DNA from: Acinetobacter sichuanensis
GTDB taxonomy: Bacteria; Pseudomonadota; Gammaproteobacteria; Pseudomonadales; Moraxellaceae
Reading direction: 5' to 3'
NCBI RefSeq assembly: GCF_003024515.2
Contig: NZ_PYIX02000011.1
Coordinates: 36,247-100,246 of the forward strand
Length of the DNA: 64,000 bases
The notes beneath the pieces were generated by a model, which was not told where the DNA came from, ran no database searches, and saw only the letters and a program-made list of their open reading frames with translations. A program made the translations under genes and the position numbers. How positions within the stretch are numbered: the stretch's first letter is position 1; every line of letters starts with the position of its first letter. Shown here one piece after another: positions 45,242 to 54,872 of the stretch.

Positions 45242-46215
45242 ATGTCCAAAGATCTCAAGCGAATCGTTGAAATTGGTCTGCTTATTTATCCTGAAGTTCA
45301 CATGGCTACTGTACTTGGTTTGACTGACCTCTTTAATTTGTCTAATAAAAATAAACAGGATGCACTGTTTCCGACACTCAAAGTTAGTCATTGGCAATTT
45401 GATTGCATAACGCAAAAAGTGATTCGAATTAATGAAACATATCCTGAACTTCATACAGAACCCAGTATCATCATACTGCCACCTAGCCTAGCAGATCCTA
45501 TTTCCATTCAACTTGCACAGACCTATATTCCTTGGCTAAGACAACAAAACTTAAATGGTGCTATTTTGGCATCTATTTGTGCAGGTGCATTTTTACTGGG
45601 TGAAACTGGACTTATACAAAACCAAAAGATTACTTTGCATTGGCAACATAAAGAGTTATTTGAAAAACGCTTTCCACACATCCAGTTAGATCTTGACCCA
45701 TTGATTATAGATACTGGAGAGATTATTACAGCAGGTGGTGTGATGGCTTGGGTTGATTTAGGACTACAACTCGTTGAACGCTATCTTGATCGAACAGCGA
45801 TGCTTAAAACCGCACAAATTTTATTGGTAGACCCACCGGGTAGACAACAAAGTTATTACAGAGCTTTTTCTCCAAAATTCGATCATGGGGATGACATTAT
45901 TTTAAAAGTTCAGAAATGGCTTCAAGACGTTTATACCCAACAAATTAACTTATCTGACTTAGCTAAATATGCGTGTATGGAAGAAAGAACTTTCTTAAGA
46001 CGCTTTAAAAAAGCCACAGGAATGACAAGTATTGATTATTGTCAACATTTGCGCGTTGATCATGCTCGTGAAAAGCTACAAAATTCTCAGGTTTCAATTG
46101 ACAGGATTTCTTGGGAAGTTACAATGATCCAAGCGCCTTTAGAAAAGTCTTCAACCGAATTATTGGGCTAACACCTAGCGAATATCGTCAAAGATTTAAC
46201 TCAAATTTACACTAA
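45242..46215 (+). pseudogene. GlxA-type (DJ-1/AraC) regulator with a C-terminal frameshift
   Basis: An N-terminal DJ-1/PfpI-like domain (elbow LASICAGAFLLGETG near residue 115) is followed by the first AraC helix-turn-helix (LAKYACMEERTFLRRFKKATG near 240, in part ACMEERTFLRRFKK). After ISWEV the reading frame breaks at about 46119: the open frame runs to a premature stop at 46171 with an unrelated tail, whereas the next frame reads [16 protein letters not shown] and TPSEYRQRF to a stop at 46215, exactly the expected second helix-turn-helix. About four bases (a Gly-Tyr junction) appear lost. DNA binding is probably impaired. Confidence 0.8.
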
Positions 46216-46299
46216 AGCTTACACCAAAATAATGTGGGTGATATTTTCAATGCTACGAGTTGAATAAACTCTTGATCACCCTTCTGCCTTAAAGACACC

Positions 46300-46332
46300 T
46301 AGGTATCTATACATAAAATGTGTAGATACCTA
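46300..46332. terminator. Large hairpin between the regulator and gcdH
   Basis: The perfect 10-base arms TAGGTATCTA and TAGATACCTA extend inward by a near-match TACA/TGTG. It lies between converging genes. No T-tract follows, so the terminator role is probable rather than certain. Confidence 0.5.
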
Positions 46333-46417
46333 TGCCTAAAAGACAAGATTTGATGGTGACCTAAATAAAATAAAAGTCTTGTTATTTATGCCAATCCGTT
46401 AAGCGAAATTTTACAGT

Positions 46418-47602
46418 TTAAAAAGCTGCCAGATTGGTTTGTGCTCGCCCTAAAATCAGTGCATGTATATCATGTGTTCCCTCATAAGTATTGACCACTT
46501 CAAGATTTACTAAATGTCTTGCAACGCCAAACTCATCATTAATCCCATTACCACCCAGCATATCTCGCGCTTGTCTCGCGATGTCTAAGGCTTTCCCGCA
46601 ATTATTACGTTTGATTAATGAAGTTCCTTCAACAGAAGCAATGCCCTCATCTTTCATACGCCCAAAACGTAGAGCAACCTGTAAACCTAAAGCAATTTCA
46701 GTTTGCATATCTGCCAATTTTTTCTGAATTAATTGTGTTGCAGCCAAAGGACGACCAAATTGTTTACGGTCAAGTGTATATTGTCGTGCAGTATGCCAGC
46801 AAAACTCTGCTGCTCCCATTGCTCCCCACGCGATACCGTATCGAGCACTGTTCAAACAAGTGAATGGACCACGCAAACCTCGAATATCAGGAAAGGCGTT
46901 TTCCTCAGGAACAAAGACCTGATCCATCACAATTTCACCTGTAATGGAAGCACGTAAACCTACTTTGCCATGAATTGTTGGTGCAGATAAACCTTCCCAG
47001 CCTTTTTCTAAAATAAATCCACGAATATCACCTACATGACCTGCTTCATCCACTTCTTTTGCCCAAACAACAAAAACATCAGCGATTGGACTATTGGTAA
47101 TCCACATTTTATTGCCTGTGAGTCTATAACCACCTGCTACTTTTTTAGCTCTTGCTGCCATATTGCCCGGATCTGAACCAAAGTCAGGTTCTGTCAGACC
47201 AAAACAACCAATATATTCACCTGTTGCAAGTTTAGGTAAATATTTTTGTTTTTGAGCCTCTGTACCAAATTCATTGATCGGAACCATCACCAATGAACTT
47301 TGTACACTTGCCATTGAACGATAACCTGAGTCTACACGCTCGATTTCACGTGCAATCAAACCATAGCTGACATAATTTAAACCTGCACCACCATATTCAG
47401 CGGGAATAGTTGGTCCAAGTAAACCCAACTCACCCATTTCACGGAAAATCGTACTGTCGGTTTTTTCGTGGCGGAAGTTTTCCAATACACGCGGTTTTAA
47501 TTTATTTTGACTGTATTGATATGCGGTTTCTCGGATCAGACGCTCATCACTATCCAATTGATTTTCGATTAGAAATGGATCTTCCCAATTAAAATTTGCC
47601 AT
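46418..47602 (-). CDS. gcdH: Glutaryl-CoA dehydrogenase
   Basis: This 394-residue FAD enzyme oxidises and decarboxylates glutaryl-CoA to crotonyl-CoA. The segments [15 protein letters not shown] near residue 133, [17 protein letters not shown] near 165 and the C-terminal [17 protein letters not shown] with the catalytic Glu are characteristic of GcdH as opposed to other acyl-CoA dehydrogenases. It is divergent from the IclR/CoA-transferase pair. Together they form a glutarate route, which may also receive lysine breakdown products. Confidence 0.93.
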   Translation of the reverse strand: MANFNWEDPFLIENQLDSDERLIRETAYQYSQNKLKPRVLENFRHEKTDSTIFREMGELGLLGPTIPAEYGGAGLNYVSYGLIAREIERVDSGYRSMASVQSSLVMVPINEFGTEAQKQKYLPKLATGEYIGCFGLTEPDFGSDPGNMAARAKKVAGGYRLTGNKMWITNSPIADVFVVWAKEVDEAGHVGDIRGFILEKGWEGLSAPTIHGKVGLRASITGEIVMDQVFVPEENAFPDIRGLRGPFTCLNSARYGIAWGAMGAAEFCWHTARQYTLDRKQFGRPLAATQLIQKKLADMQTEIALGLQVALRFGRMKDEGIASVEGTSLIKRNNCGKALDIARQARDMLGGNGINDEFGVARHLVNLEVVNTYEGTHDIHALILGRAQTNLAAF

Positions 47603-47828
47603 AAAAAATGTCCTTAAGTTTTAAATATATTTTCGTTTGATATGCTGTTTTAAGTCGTAGAAATATCTATTTAGATCGTCCAGATTCAATCTTAGTAGAC
47701 AACACTATATAAATGCTCTTCAAAATTAGTCGCGATTTGATTCGGATTTCGAAGGTGATGACTTTCCATTTTATTACTCCATGTTCAATCTAGAACAATA
47801 TTTTCCATTTTTAAAAAACTGATTTAAT
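47603..47828. other. Left part of the gcdH/IclR intergenic region
   Basis: No gene is seen. The promoter of gcdH must lie here, but no -35/-10 pair is convincing. Confidence 0.35.
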
Positions 47829-47893
47829 AATCAAGAAATTAAAAAACGATTTCTTCATTATTTTTATATCTTCAACCAAAAAATTTCTTGATT
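47829..47893. promoter_or_regulatory. Inverted-repeat operator candidate for the glutarate IclR regulator
   Basis: AATCAAGAAATT at 47829-47840 and AATTTCTTGATT at 47882-47893 are perfect 12-base complements with centres 53 bases apart, about five helical turns. Within it AAGAAAT (47833-47839) also pairs with ATTTCTT (47849-47855). It lies 104-168 bases upstream of the IclR gene. Confidence 0.6.
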
Positions 47894-47996
47894 TCTGTAC
47901 ATTTTTTGATAATCTATATTTATCAGTTTTACTCTGTGGAACTATAGTTTCACTTTATAAAACAACTTTAAAATCATTTTTAGAGAATGTAAAGCG

Positions 47997-48788
47997 ATGC
48001 AGTCAAAAAAAATTGAAAATATTGATGAATTAATGAAAGATCAAAGATTTATTATTTCTTTATCACGAGGTTTAAATGTCCTGTCCTGCTTTACAGGCGT
48101 TACTGAGCCCTTGTCTCATCAACAAATTTGTGAAGCAACAGGTTTGGCTAAAGCGACTGTAACGCGCTTAATTTTTACTTTAATTTCAATGAATTATCTT
48201 ATTCAAGATTCAAACGGAAAATATCTGCTTGGACGTGAGGCGGTACTTTTAAGCAATACCGCATTTACTCAATATGATGTTGTAAAGCTTATTAGCCCAC
48301 AAATGCTTGAATTTGCAGAAAAATATCAAGTTTCAGTCAATCTTGCTATTCATCAGGCAGGTATGATGACCTACTTAATTGCTCATCGTAGTCCTTCAAA
48401 AATTTCTGTTAATTTACAAGCAGGTTCACAAATTCCATTAGAACAAACAGCAATTGGACGTGCCTATTTTGCAAATAGTGATACGAAGACCCAAAAAATT
48501 ATTATGGATTATATTGCAGAGCGAGATCATGAACAGATAGAAAAAATCCAGAAAAACTTAGAAAAACATGCTGATTTTTATAAGAAAAATGGATTTTCTA
48601 TTTCACATGGCGATTTTTCTTCAGAGATTTTAGCCATTGCAGTTGCGATTCCATCCAAAGATGGAACACAAGTGACATACAGTCTAAATGCCAGTGTGCC
48701 AAGTGGCTCTTGGAATGAAGAAGAATATATCAAATATCTTGAAACACCTTTGAAACAATTAGCTTTAGACATTGCTGATGCTATTTAA
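47997..48788 (+). CDS. IclR-family regulator of glutarate genes
   Basis: This is a 263-residue regulator with the winged helix in HQQICEATGLAKATVTRLIF (residues about 40-60) and a C-terminal effector domain (NLAIHQAGMMTYLIAHRSP near 117, IPLEQTAIGRAYFA near 145). It lies between gcdH (divergent) and the CoA-transferase gene (22 bases downstream, same strand). The effector is probably glutarate or glutaryl-CoA, by context only. Confidence 0.88.
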   Translation: MQSKKIENIDELMKDQRFIISLSRGLNVLSCFTGVTEPLSHQQICEATGLAKATVTRLIFTLISMNYLIQDSNGKYLLGREAVLLSNTAFTQYDVVKLISPQMLEFAEKYQVSVNLAIHQAGMMTYLIAHRSPSKISVNLQAGSQIPLEQTAIGRAYFANSDTKTQKIIMDYIAERDHEQIEKIQKNLEKHADFYKKNGFSISHGDFSSEILAIAVAIPSKDGTQVTYSLNASVPSGSWNEEEYIKYLETPLKQLALDIADAI

Positions 48789-48810
48789 TTTTTAAATACG
48801 GAGTTTTTTT

Positions 48811-50028
48811 ATGCGAGCTTTAGAAGGAATTAGAGTTCTTGATTTAAGCCGAGTTCTTGCAGGTCCATGGTGCAGCCAAATATTGGCAGATTTAGGCGCT
48901 GAGGTGATTAAAATCGAACATCCAGATCGTGGTGATGACACCCGTTTCTGGGGTCCACCTTGGATGAAAGATGATCAGGGAGAAAATACCCAAGAGTCGG
49001 CATATTATCAGACAGCAAATCGAAATAAACTTTCTGTATGTGTTGATATTGCTCAACCTGAAGGTCAAGACATTATTCAAAAAATGGTTCTAAATAGCGA
49101 TATTTTGATTGAAAATTTTAAAACACATTCATTAAAAAAATATGGTCTGGATTATGAAAGCTTAAAGAAAATCAATCCGAAATTAATTTATTGTTCAATC
49201 ACAGGTTTCGGTCAAACGGGTCCTCGTGCTGAACAACCTGGATATGATTTTATTATTCAAGGTTTGGGTGGACTCATGTCTATCACAGGTGAAAAAGATG
49301 ATTTAGCAGGAGGTGGTCCACAAAAAGTTGGTGTTGCTGTTACCGATTTAACCACAGGTTTATATGCAACCATCGCGATTCAAGCCGCGCTTTTAGCACG
49401 AAATAAAACAGGTATAGGACAGCATCTTGATATTTCTTTGCTTGATGTACAAATCAGTATGTTAGCCAATCAGGGCATGAACTATTTAAGTTCAAATATC
49501 GCCCCAGTAAGAACAGGAAATAGCCACCCAAATATTGTGCCATATCAAGTTTTTAAAGCTAAAAATAGTCATTTTATTTTAGCCTGCGGTAATGATTCAC
49601 AATTTAAAGCTTTATGTCATGCAATTGATCGCGCTGATTTAAATCAAAATATGGATTTTCAAACGAACGCGCTACGTGTTAAACACCGAATAGCTTTGAC
49701 TGAAACTTTGCAAAATCACTTTATGAGCCAAGATGCGGCATATTGGGTCGAAAAAATCAATGCAGTCAAAGTCCCTGTTGGTTTAATTAATAATATTGCT
49801 CAAGCGCTTGATGAACCCCAAGTAAAGCATCGAAATATGGTCGTTGAGCAAGCACATCCATTGAATCAAAATTTTAAAATGATTGGTTCACCACTTAAAC
49901 TTTCTGATACACCAGTAGAATATCAATCACCTCCTCCAACTTTAGGTCAACATACATTTTCAGTACTGTCACACTACTTTGATGAAGACAAAATTCAGGA
50001 ACTCGTCAAACACAACATTATTAAATAA
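48811..50028 (+). CDS. Class III CoA-transferase, probable glutarate CoA-transferase
   Basis: This 405-residue CaiB/BaiF-family enzyme forms an acyl-CoA from the acid and a CoA donor through an aspartyl-CoA intermediate. The start RVLDLSRVLAGPWCSQILADLGAEVIKIE (in part RVLDLSRVLAGPWCSQ) and NRNKLSVCVDI are family hallmarks, and the nucleophilic Asp is expected in QHLDISLLDVQ near residue 209. Paired with gcdH it would make glutaryl-CoA from glutarate with succinyl-CoA, like mammalian SUGCT. A CGGAG ribosome site precedes the ATG. Confidence 0.86.
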   Translation: MRALEGIRVLDLSRVLAGPWCSQILADLGAEVIKIEHPDRGDDTRFWGPPWMKDDQGENTQESAYYQTANRNKLSVCVDIAQPEGQDIIQKMVLNSDILIENFKTHSLKKYGLDYESLKKINPKLIYCSITGFGQTGPRAEQPGYDFIIQGLGGLMSITGEKDDLAGGGPQKVGVAVTDLTTGLYATIAIQAALLARNKTGIGQHLDISLLDVQISMLANQGMNYLSSNIAPVRTGNSHPNIVPYQVFKAKNSHFILACGNDSQFKALCHAIDRADLNQNMDFQTNALRVKHRIALTETLQNHFMSQDAAYWVEKINAVKVPVGLINNIAQALDEPQVKHRNMVVEQAHPLNQNFKMIGSPLKLSDTPVEYQSPPPTLGQHTFSVLSHYFDEDKIQELVKHNIIK

Positions 50029-50066
50029 AGATTGATCTGGCATCTTCAGAAGCTTATTTCGGGAGT

Positions 50067-50096
50067 TAAGAGCAATATTCTTCAACATTGCTCTTA
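50067..50096. terminator. Terminator after the glutarate CoA-transferase gene
   Basis: The perfect 10-base stem TAAGAGCAAT / ATTGCTCTTA with a 10-base loop is followed by GCTTTTAAAGC. It lies 38 bases after the stop codon, between converging genes. Confidence 0.65.
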
Positions 50097-50122
50097 GCTT
50101 TTAAAGCTGTGTTAGCTATAGA

Positions 50123-51001
50123 TTAGAATGATAATGTTTCACCATCTAAAGGAATTAACACTTTTTCTTGAATACCTTGTGCTTTTACATAAGTAGCTAG
50201 TTGTTTTCTAGTCAAAGACATATGGTTAATCGCATCCATATGTACAGCAACAATTTTAGCATCAGGTGCTTTTTGAGTAGCACGATATGTATCTTCTTTC
50301 CCCATGATAATAGATGCCTTGAAGCCATCAATTAAAGCATTTCCTGTATTTAAAATAATCACATCAGGGTTAAATTTTTCAATTGTTTCATCAACTTCAG
50401 GACGCCAAATGGTATCGCCTGCTAAATAGATAGTTTCATGCCCTTTAGCTTCAAATACCACTCCCATTGCTTCACCAAGTACCATTTTAATTTTTGGATT
50501 TTGATACATTTCATCTGTACCATGTTGCCCATTTGTTTTGGTCAACGTCACACCTTGAAATTCTGTTTGCTCTAAAATACGGACATCCTTAAAGCCTTGC
50601 GATAAGATAACTTTTTGATCCTGTTGGTTCTGAACAAAAATAGGCATTGTTTTAGATATCATGTCTTGTGCTACACCATCCCAATGATCGAGATGTGTAT
50701 GTGTAATGATCACAGCATCGACACCTTCTAAGATCGCACTGGGTTGCATAGGTAAATCAACCAAAGGATTACGTAAAAAACTACGATATGTATCTGTAAA
50801 TCCTTCATAAAATCCTTTCGGTGCAAACATCGGGTCAACCAGAAAAGTTGTATCAGCATAGCTAATTTTCACTGTGGCATTACGGATTTCTTGAACATGT
50901 GTCACGTTTGAGCGATCTCGTTCAGTTCTATGCTCTGCCTGCGTCGTTGTTGTACACACTGTCGCGGCTGTTAAAAGAATACAATAAAATAAGTTTTTCA
51001 C
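50123..51001 (-). CDS. Secreted MBL-fold metal-dependent hydrolase (UlaG-like)
   Basis: This roughly 292-residue metallo-beta-lactamase-fold enzyme has an N-terminal signal peptide (KNLFYCILLTAATVCTTTTQA). Metal ligands are in THTHLDHWDG near residue 101 and further His/Asp in LAGDTIWRPE near 195; a C-terminal VHMDAINHMSL supplies another His. The longest frame starts at 51097, but TTGGAAG 8 bases before the GTG at 51001 and the signal peptide starting there favour the GTG. It is divergent from the second GlxA-type gene. The substrate is unknown. Confidence 0.84.
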   Translation of the reverse strand: MKNLFYCILLTAATVCTTTTQAEHRTERDRSNVTHVQEIRNATVKISYADTTFLVDPMFAPKGFYEGFTDTYRSFLRNPLVDLPMQPSAILEGVDAVIITHTHLDHWDGVAQDMISKTMPIFVQNQQDQKVILSQGFKDVRILEQTEFQGVTLTKTNGQHGTDEMYQNPKIKMVLGEAMGVVFEAKGHETIYLAGDTIWRPEVDETIEKFNPDVIILNTGNALIDGFKASIIMGKEDTYRATQKAPDAKIVAVHMDAINHMSLTRKQLATYVKAQGIQEKVLIPLDGETLSF

Positions 51002-51129
51002 GATATGGGCTTCCAATAAATTCATGTAGCCATTATTCAAAAAGAATAATCTTCGATATACTGTCCTTAAAGACAATATTCGAAACAATTGAGCCAAATA
51101 TCTTTGTCTGTATTTTTGAGGCTAATCAC

Positions 51130-52080
51130 ATGTCTTTACCCAAAGTTGCGTTATTTATTTATCCTGATATTCCTATTTTTCATTTCTCAGTACCGCATAC
51201 AATTTTTAATGCAGAAATAGAAGGTGAAAAATTATTTGAGGTGAACACTTTTTCCTTAGACGGTTTAGCTGTAAGAACAGAAAAATCGATATTGATTGAA
51301 GCACATGGTGATTTAGCGATGATGCAAGATGCTGATATCATTATTATTCCAGGTTGGAATGATCTTCATCACAAACCCGATGAACATCTACTCACTGCAT
51401 TAAAACTAGCACATCAAAAAGAAATTAAAATCGTTGGTTTATGCTATGGCGCTTATCCACTGGCTTATGCAGGGCTACTTAACCATAGGCATATCACAAC
51501 ACATTGGGCAGGAGTTTGCGATTTTAAACAAAAATTTCCATGTGTTTCTGTTGATAAAGATGCTTTATATCGTGAAGATGAGGGTATCATTACCTCTGCG
51601 GGTACAGGAGCAGCACTGGATTGTTGTCTATATCTCGTAAAAAAAATATATGGTGCAAAAATTGCGAATAAAATTTCAAGATTAATGGTTATTCCAACAC
51701 ATCGAGAAGGTGGGCAAGCACAATTTATTGAACAACCACTTTCTACATTAACTTATGATTCTGAAATTAATCATCTTTTAGATTTTTTACGTCAAAATTT
51801 ATCTCGTTCACATACTGTTGACAGCCTTGCCACTTCAATTCATATGACTCGTAGAACATTTACGCATCATTTTAAACATGCAACAGGTGTTTCAGTCATA
51901 CGTTGGCTAAATAATGAAAGGCTTAGATCTGCGGCTGAACTTCTTGAATCTACTGATTATTCAATTGAAAAAATAGCTGAAGCAACGGGTTTTAATAATA
52001 CCGTTCTATTTCGCCGACTTTTTAAGCAAAAATATGGCACAACCCCCAATCACTGGCGTCAAAACTTCAGTCATCAATGA
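51130..52080 (+). CDS. GlxA-type transcriptional regulator (DJ-1/PfpI plus AraC HTH)
   Basis: This 316-residue regulator has an N-terminal DJ-1/PfpI domain, with the elbow Cys in VGLCYGAYPLAYAGL near residue 105, and an intact C-terminal AraC double helix-turn-helix (LATSIHMTRRTFTHHFKHATG near 233, in part SIHMTRRTFTHHF; IEKIAEATGFNNTVLFRRLF near 282). The frame is open much further upstream, but the domain starts at the ATG 51130 (MSLPKVALFIYPD). It is divergent from the MBL-fold hydrolase gene and probably controls it. The CRISPR array follows 56 bases later. Confidence 0.88.
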   Translation: MSLPKVALFIYPDIPIFHFSVPHTIFNAEIEGEKLFEVNTFSLDGLAVRTEKSILIEAHGDLAMMQDADIIIIPGWNDLHHKPDEHLLTALKLAHQKEIKIVGLCYGAYPLAYAGLLNHRHITTHWAGVCDFKQKFPCVSVDKDALYREDEGIITSAGTGAALDCCLYLVKKIYGAKIANKISRLMVIPTHREGGQAQFIEQPLSTLTYDSEINHLLDFLRQNLSRSHTVDSLATSIHMTRRTFTHHFKHATGVSVIRWLNNERLRSAAELLESTDYSIEKIAEATGFNNTVLFRRLFKQKYGTTPNHWRQNFSHQ

Positions 52081-52136
52081 TATTTTCAAAAATAATTTCT
52101 ACAGAATAGAAAAAATTAAGGCTGTTTTAAAGCCAA

Positions 52137-52404
52137 GTTAAATGCTTTCTATATGGCAGTGAACTTGGGACAAAAGACGTTTTTATATAAGATAGATTTC
52201 TAAGCTGCCTATATGGCAGTGAACCGACAAAGAAGCCGCATTACTAAAAGACGTAATTTCTAAGCTGCCTATATGGCAGTGAACACAACCTGAAAATACA
52301 GGCTGTGCCGTTGCTTTTTCTAAGCTGCCTATATGGCAGTGAACATACAAGCGCGGAAGTAACTGGAAGCATCATTTTTCTAAGCTGCCTATATGGCAGT
52401 GAAC
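52137..52404 (-). CRISPR. Small type I-F-like CRISPR array without cas genes
   Basis: Four identical 28-base repeats lie at 52197-52224, 52257-52284, 52317-52344 and 52377-52404, and a fifth, degenerate repeat at 52137-52164 keeps the last 16 bases. The four spacers between them are 32 bases each and all differ. Read on the minus strand the repeat begins GTTCACTGCC and ends CTTAGAAA, with a CTGCC-ATATA-GGCAG stem-loop as in type I-F (Cas6f) repeats. The degenerate repeat is then the leader-distal end and the leader lies to the right (52405-52483). No cas gene is present in the window. Confidence 0.95.
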
Positions 52405-52483
52405 TGTGAAAATTTCAAAATACCCAAGTTTTAAACCATACCTATAACTTATTGATTTTATTAAAGTGTTAAAGAATAAAAAA

Positions 52484-52512
52484 TATTGGGTAAAATCTTC
52501 TCTTACCCAATA
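52484..52512 (-). terminator. Terminator at the end of the acetoin operon, next to the CRISPR leader
   Basis: The perfect 10-base stem TATTGGGTAA / TTACCCAATA with a 9-base loop is followed on the minus strand by TTTTTTATT. It is a good intrinsic terminator for the minus-strand acetoin operon that ends at 52666. It also separates that operon from the CRISPR array, about 80 bases further. Confidence 0.75.
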
Positions 52513-52665
52513 ACTTAATTTAACAACCTATTCTCTTAAAAACCATACATCACTGTATTATTTTAAATAATAAATCAAAATATCTACCACATCGCATACA
52601 GCCAACTCACACCTTTCATTTTCATAAAAACGAGCAGCTTTCATCGAGTTATTCCCTATTTGATA
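52513..52665. other. Non-coding stretch after the butanediol dehydrogenase gene
   Basis: It is AT-rich; no gene, repeat or clear regulatory element was seen. Confidence 0.4.
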
Positions 52666-53451
52666 TTAACGGTAAACCATTCCACCATCCGTCAAAATAG
52701 ACTGACCTGTCATGTAATTGGCATCTTCACTTGCTAGAAAAGCGACTAAGGATGCGACATCATCAGGGGTTTCAGCACGCCCCAAAGCAATCCCCTCAAC
52801 ATATTTTTTATAAGTTTCACCGACTGGTGCACCTGTGATTTCAGAAAAACGTTGGTCTATTTCAACCCACATATCTGTGCCAACCACACCCGGGCAATAA
52901 CTATTTACCGTAATAGCAGCACTGGCATACTCTTTTGCAGCAGCTTGAGTTAAAGCCCGAACAGCAAACTTTGTTGCAGAATAGACACCCAATAAAGCAA
53001 AACCTTCATGTCCTGCAATTGAGCAGGCATTAATGATTTTTCCAGCATGTTGACGTTGTTTGAACTTACTTGCCGCAGCTTGTATGCCCCAAAGCACACC
53101 ACCAATATTTATATCGGTAATTTTACGAAACTCATCTGGAGTCACTTCAGCTAAAGCTTTTACTTGGGCAATACCTGCATTATTGATCATGATATCAAAA
53201 CCATTCAGCGTTGCTTCTACACTATCAATTGCATTGCTGATCTGAGTTAAATCAGAAATATCTGCAATAAAAGTTGTTGCTTTAACACCAAATGCTTCAA
53301 CTTCATTTTTAACTGCATCTAATTTGTCTTGATTCAAATCCACCAAGGCAATATGTACACCTTCTTGTGCTAATCGAAGTGCAATCCCTCGACCAATGCC
53401 CTGTCCTGCACCCGTAATCAATGCAACTTTATTCTGTAATCCTCTTGGCAT
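52666..53451 (-). CDS. budC: Acetoin/diacetyl reductase or 2,3-butanediol dehydrogenase (SDR)
   Basis: This 261-residue SDR has [12 protein letters not shown] as cofactor motif, Asp in LVDLNQ for NAD(H), NNAGIA, and catalytic Ser and Tyr-x3-Lys in [10 protein letters not shown] and [11 protein letters not shown]. The C terminus [16 protein letters not shown] is typical of meso-butanediol dehydrogenase/diacetyl reductase. It lies 11 bases after lpd in the acetoin operon, so oxidation of 2,3-butanediol to acetoin is the likely physiological direction. The symbol is by similarity and context. Confidence 0.85.
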   Translation of the reverse strand: MPRGLQNKVALITGAGQGIGRGIALRLAQEGVHIALVDLNQDKLDAVKNEVEAFGVKATTFIADISDLTQISNAIDSVEATLNGFDIMINNAGIAQVKALAEVTPDEFRKITDINIGGVLWGIQAAASKFKQRQHAGKIINACSIAGHEGFALLGVYSATKFAVRALTQAAAKEYASAAITVNSYCPGVVGTDMWVEIDQRFSEITGAPVGETYKKYVEGIALGRAETPDDVASLVAFLASEDANYMTGQSILTDGGMVYR

Positions 53452-53462
53452 AGCTCTACTCC

Positions 53463-54863
53463 TTAGATATGAATCGCTCTTTGTAATGACGCTAAAATAG
53501 ATTCGTGCATCGCTTCGGACAAAGTTGGATGTGGGAAAATCACCTGCGCTAAGCTTTCATCTGTCGCTTCAAGATATTTCGCGATCGCAAAGCCTTGAAT
53601 ATGTTCAGTCACTTCATGACCCACCATATGTGCGCCGAGTAACTCGCCAGTTTCCTTATTGAAAATAGTTTTCACAAAACCTGCTGCATCGCCCAGAGCC
53701 AAAGCTTTACCATTGGCTTGTAATGGGAATTTACCCACATTGATGTTGAATCCCGCAGCTTTAGCTTTTTGTTCAGTCAAACCAATACTCGCCACTTGTG
53801 GATGAGTAAAAATACAAGCAGGTATCTGTGTACGATCTAAAGCATGCACATTGGCAACGCCTGCAATTTTTTCTACACATAAAATGGCTTCATGACTCGC
53901 CTTATGTGCCAAACATGGTGCGCCTGCAACATCACCAATGGCATAAACACCAACCACATTGGTTTTGCAGTATGGATCCACTTTAATAAAACCATTTTCA
54001 AACTCTACGCCTAAAGCTTCCAAGCCAAGATGTTGTGAATTGGGTTTTACACCAATTGCAGAAAGTACTTTATCTACAGTAATGATTTTAACTTCGGATG
54101 ATGTTTCAACATGACATTGAACTTGCCCATTGGCTATTTCAACTTTCTGAACGGCTGATGCAGTTAAAACTTGCATACCCTGCTGTTCAAACTGCTTTTG
54201 CACATACTTTGCTACTTCTGCATCTTCACTTGGTAAAATTTGCTTGGCAATATCAACGAGCGTGACTTGGCAACCTAAGTCTTGATACAAACTGGCAAAT
54301 TCACTGCCAATTGCACCAGAGCCAATGACCAAAAGATATTTTGGCAATTCTTCAGGAATTAACGCTTCCTTATAGCTCCACACATACTGACCATCGACTG
54401 GAATTTGCGGTAAATTTGCCGCTTTTGCGCCTGTTGCGACAATAATATGTGGTGCAGAAATAAATTGTTTCTTCCCATCAGCATCAGTTAATTCAAGTTG
54501 TTCTTTGGCAATAAATTGCGCTCTAGCAGTAAAAACTGTAACTTGATTTTTTTTCAACAATTGTCCAATACCTTGAACCAATTGACTGGACACTTGACGA
54601 CTGTGTTGTACCAATTGTTTGATATCAAAATCGACGGCTGTCACATTAAAACCAAATTGCTGTGAATGTTTAAGTTGCTGAGCAATCGCTGCACCACTGA
54701 GTAAAGCTTTGGTCGGAATACAGCCCCAATTTAGACAAATCCCACCTAAATGTTTTTCTTCAACAATGGCTGTTTTTAAGCCCAGTTGGGCTGCGCGAAT
54801 CGCAGCCACATACCCACCCGGACCCGCACCAATGACGATGACATCAAATTGCGTATCTGACAT
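53463..54863 (-). CDS. acoL: Dihydrolipoyl dehydrogenase of the acetoin dehydrogenase complex (E3)
   Basis: This 466-residue FAD enzyme reoxidises dihydrolipoyl groups on AcoC with NAD+. It shows the FAD motif [15 protein letters not shown], the redox disulphide in [16 protein letters not shown] (two Cys five residues apart, near 42 and 47), the NAD motif [14 protein letters not shown] near 180, and the C-terminal active-site [10 protein letters not shown]. It is co-transcribed with acoC (9-base gap). Because it is encoded inside the operon it is probably the E3 dedicated to this complex. Confidence 0.92.
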   Translation of the reverse strand: MSDTQFDVIVIGAGPGGYVAAIRAAQLGLKTAIVEEKHLGGICLNWGCIPTKALLSGAAIAQQLKHSQQFGFNVTAVDFDIKQLVQHSRQVSSQLVQGIGQLLKKNQVTVFTARAQFIAKEQLELTDADGKKQFISAPHIIVATGAKAANLPQIPVDGQYVWSYKEALIPEELPKYLLVIGSGAIGSEFASLYQDLGCQVTLVDIAKQILPSEDAEVAKYVQKQFEQQGMQVLTASAVQKVEIANGQVQCHVETSSEVKIITVDKVLSAIGVKPNSQHLGLEALGVEFENGFIKVDPYCKTNVVGVYAIGDVAGAPCLAHKASHEAILCVEKIAGVANVHALDRTQIPACIFTHPQVASIGLTEQKAKAAGFNINVGKFPLQANGKALALGDAAGFVKTIFNKETGELLGAHMVGHEVTEHIQGFAIAKYLEATDESLAQVIFPHPTLSEAMHESILASLQRAIHI

Positions 54864-54872
54864 TTTATTCTC

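Noticed and set aside
50899..51129. N-terminal extension of the GlxA-type regulator to 50899
   Set aside because: It would overlap the divergent MBL hydrolase gene and shows no domain; the DJ-1 domain starts at the ATG 51130.
52137..52404. A complete CRISPR-Cas system
   Set aside because: No cas gene was found on either side within the window; only the array is supported.
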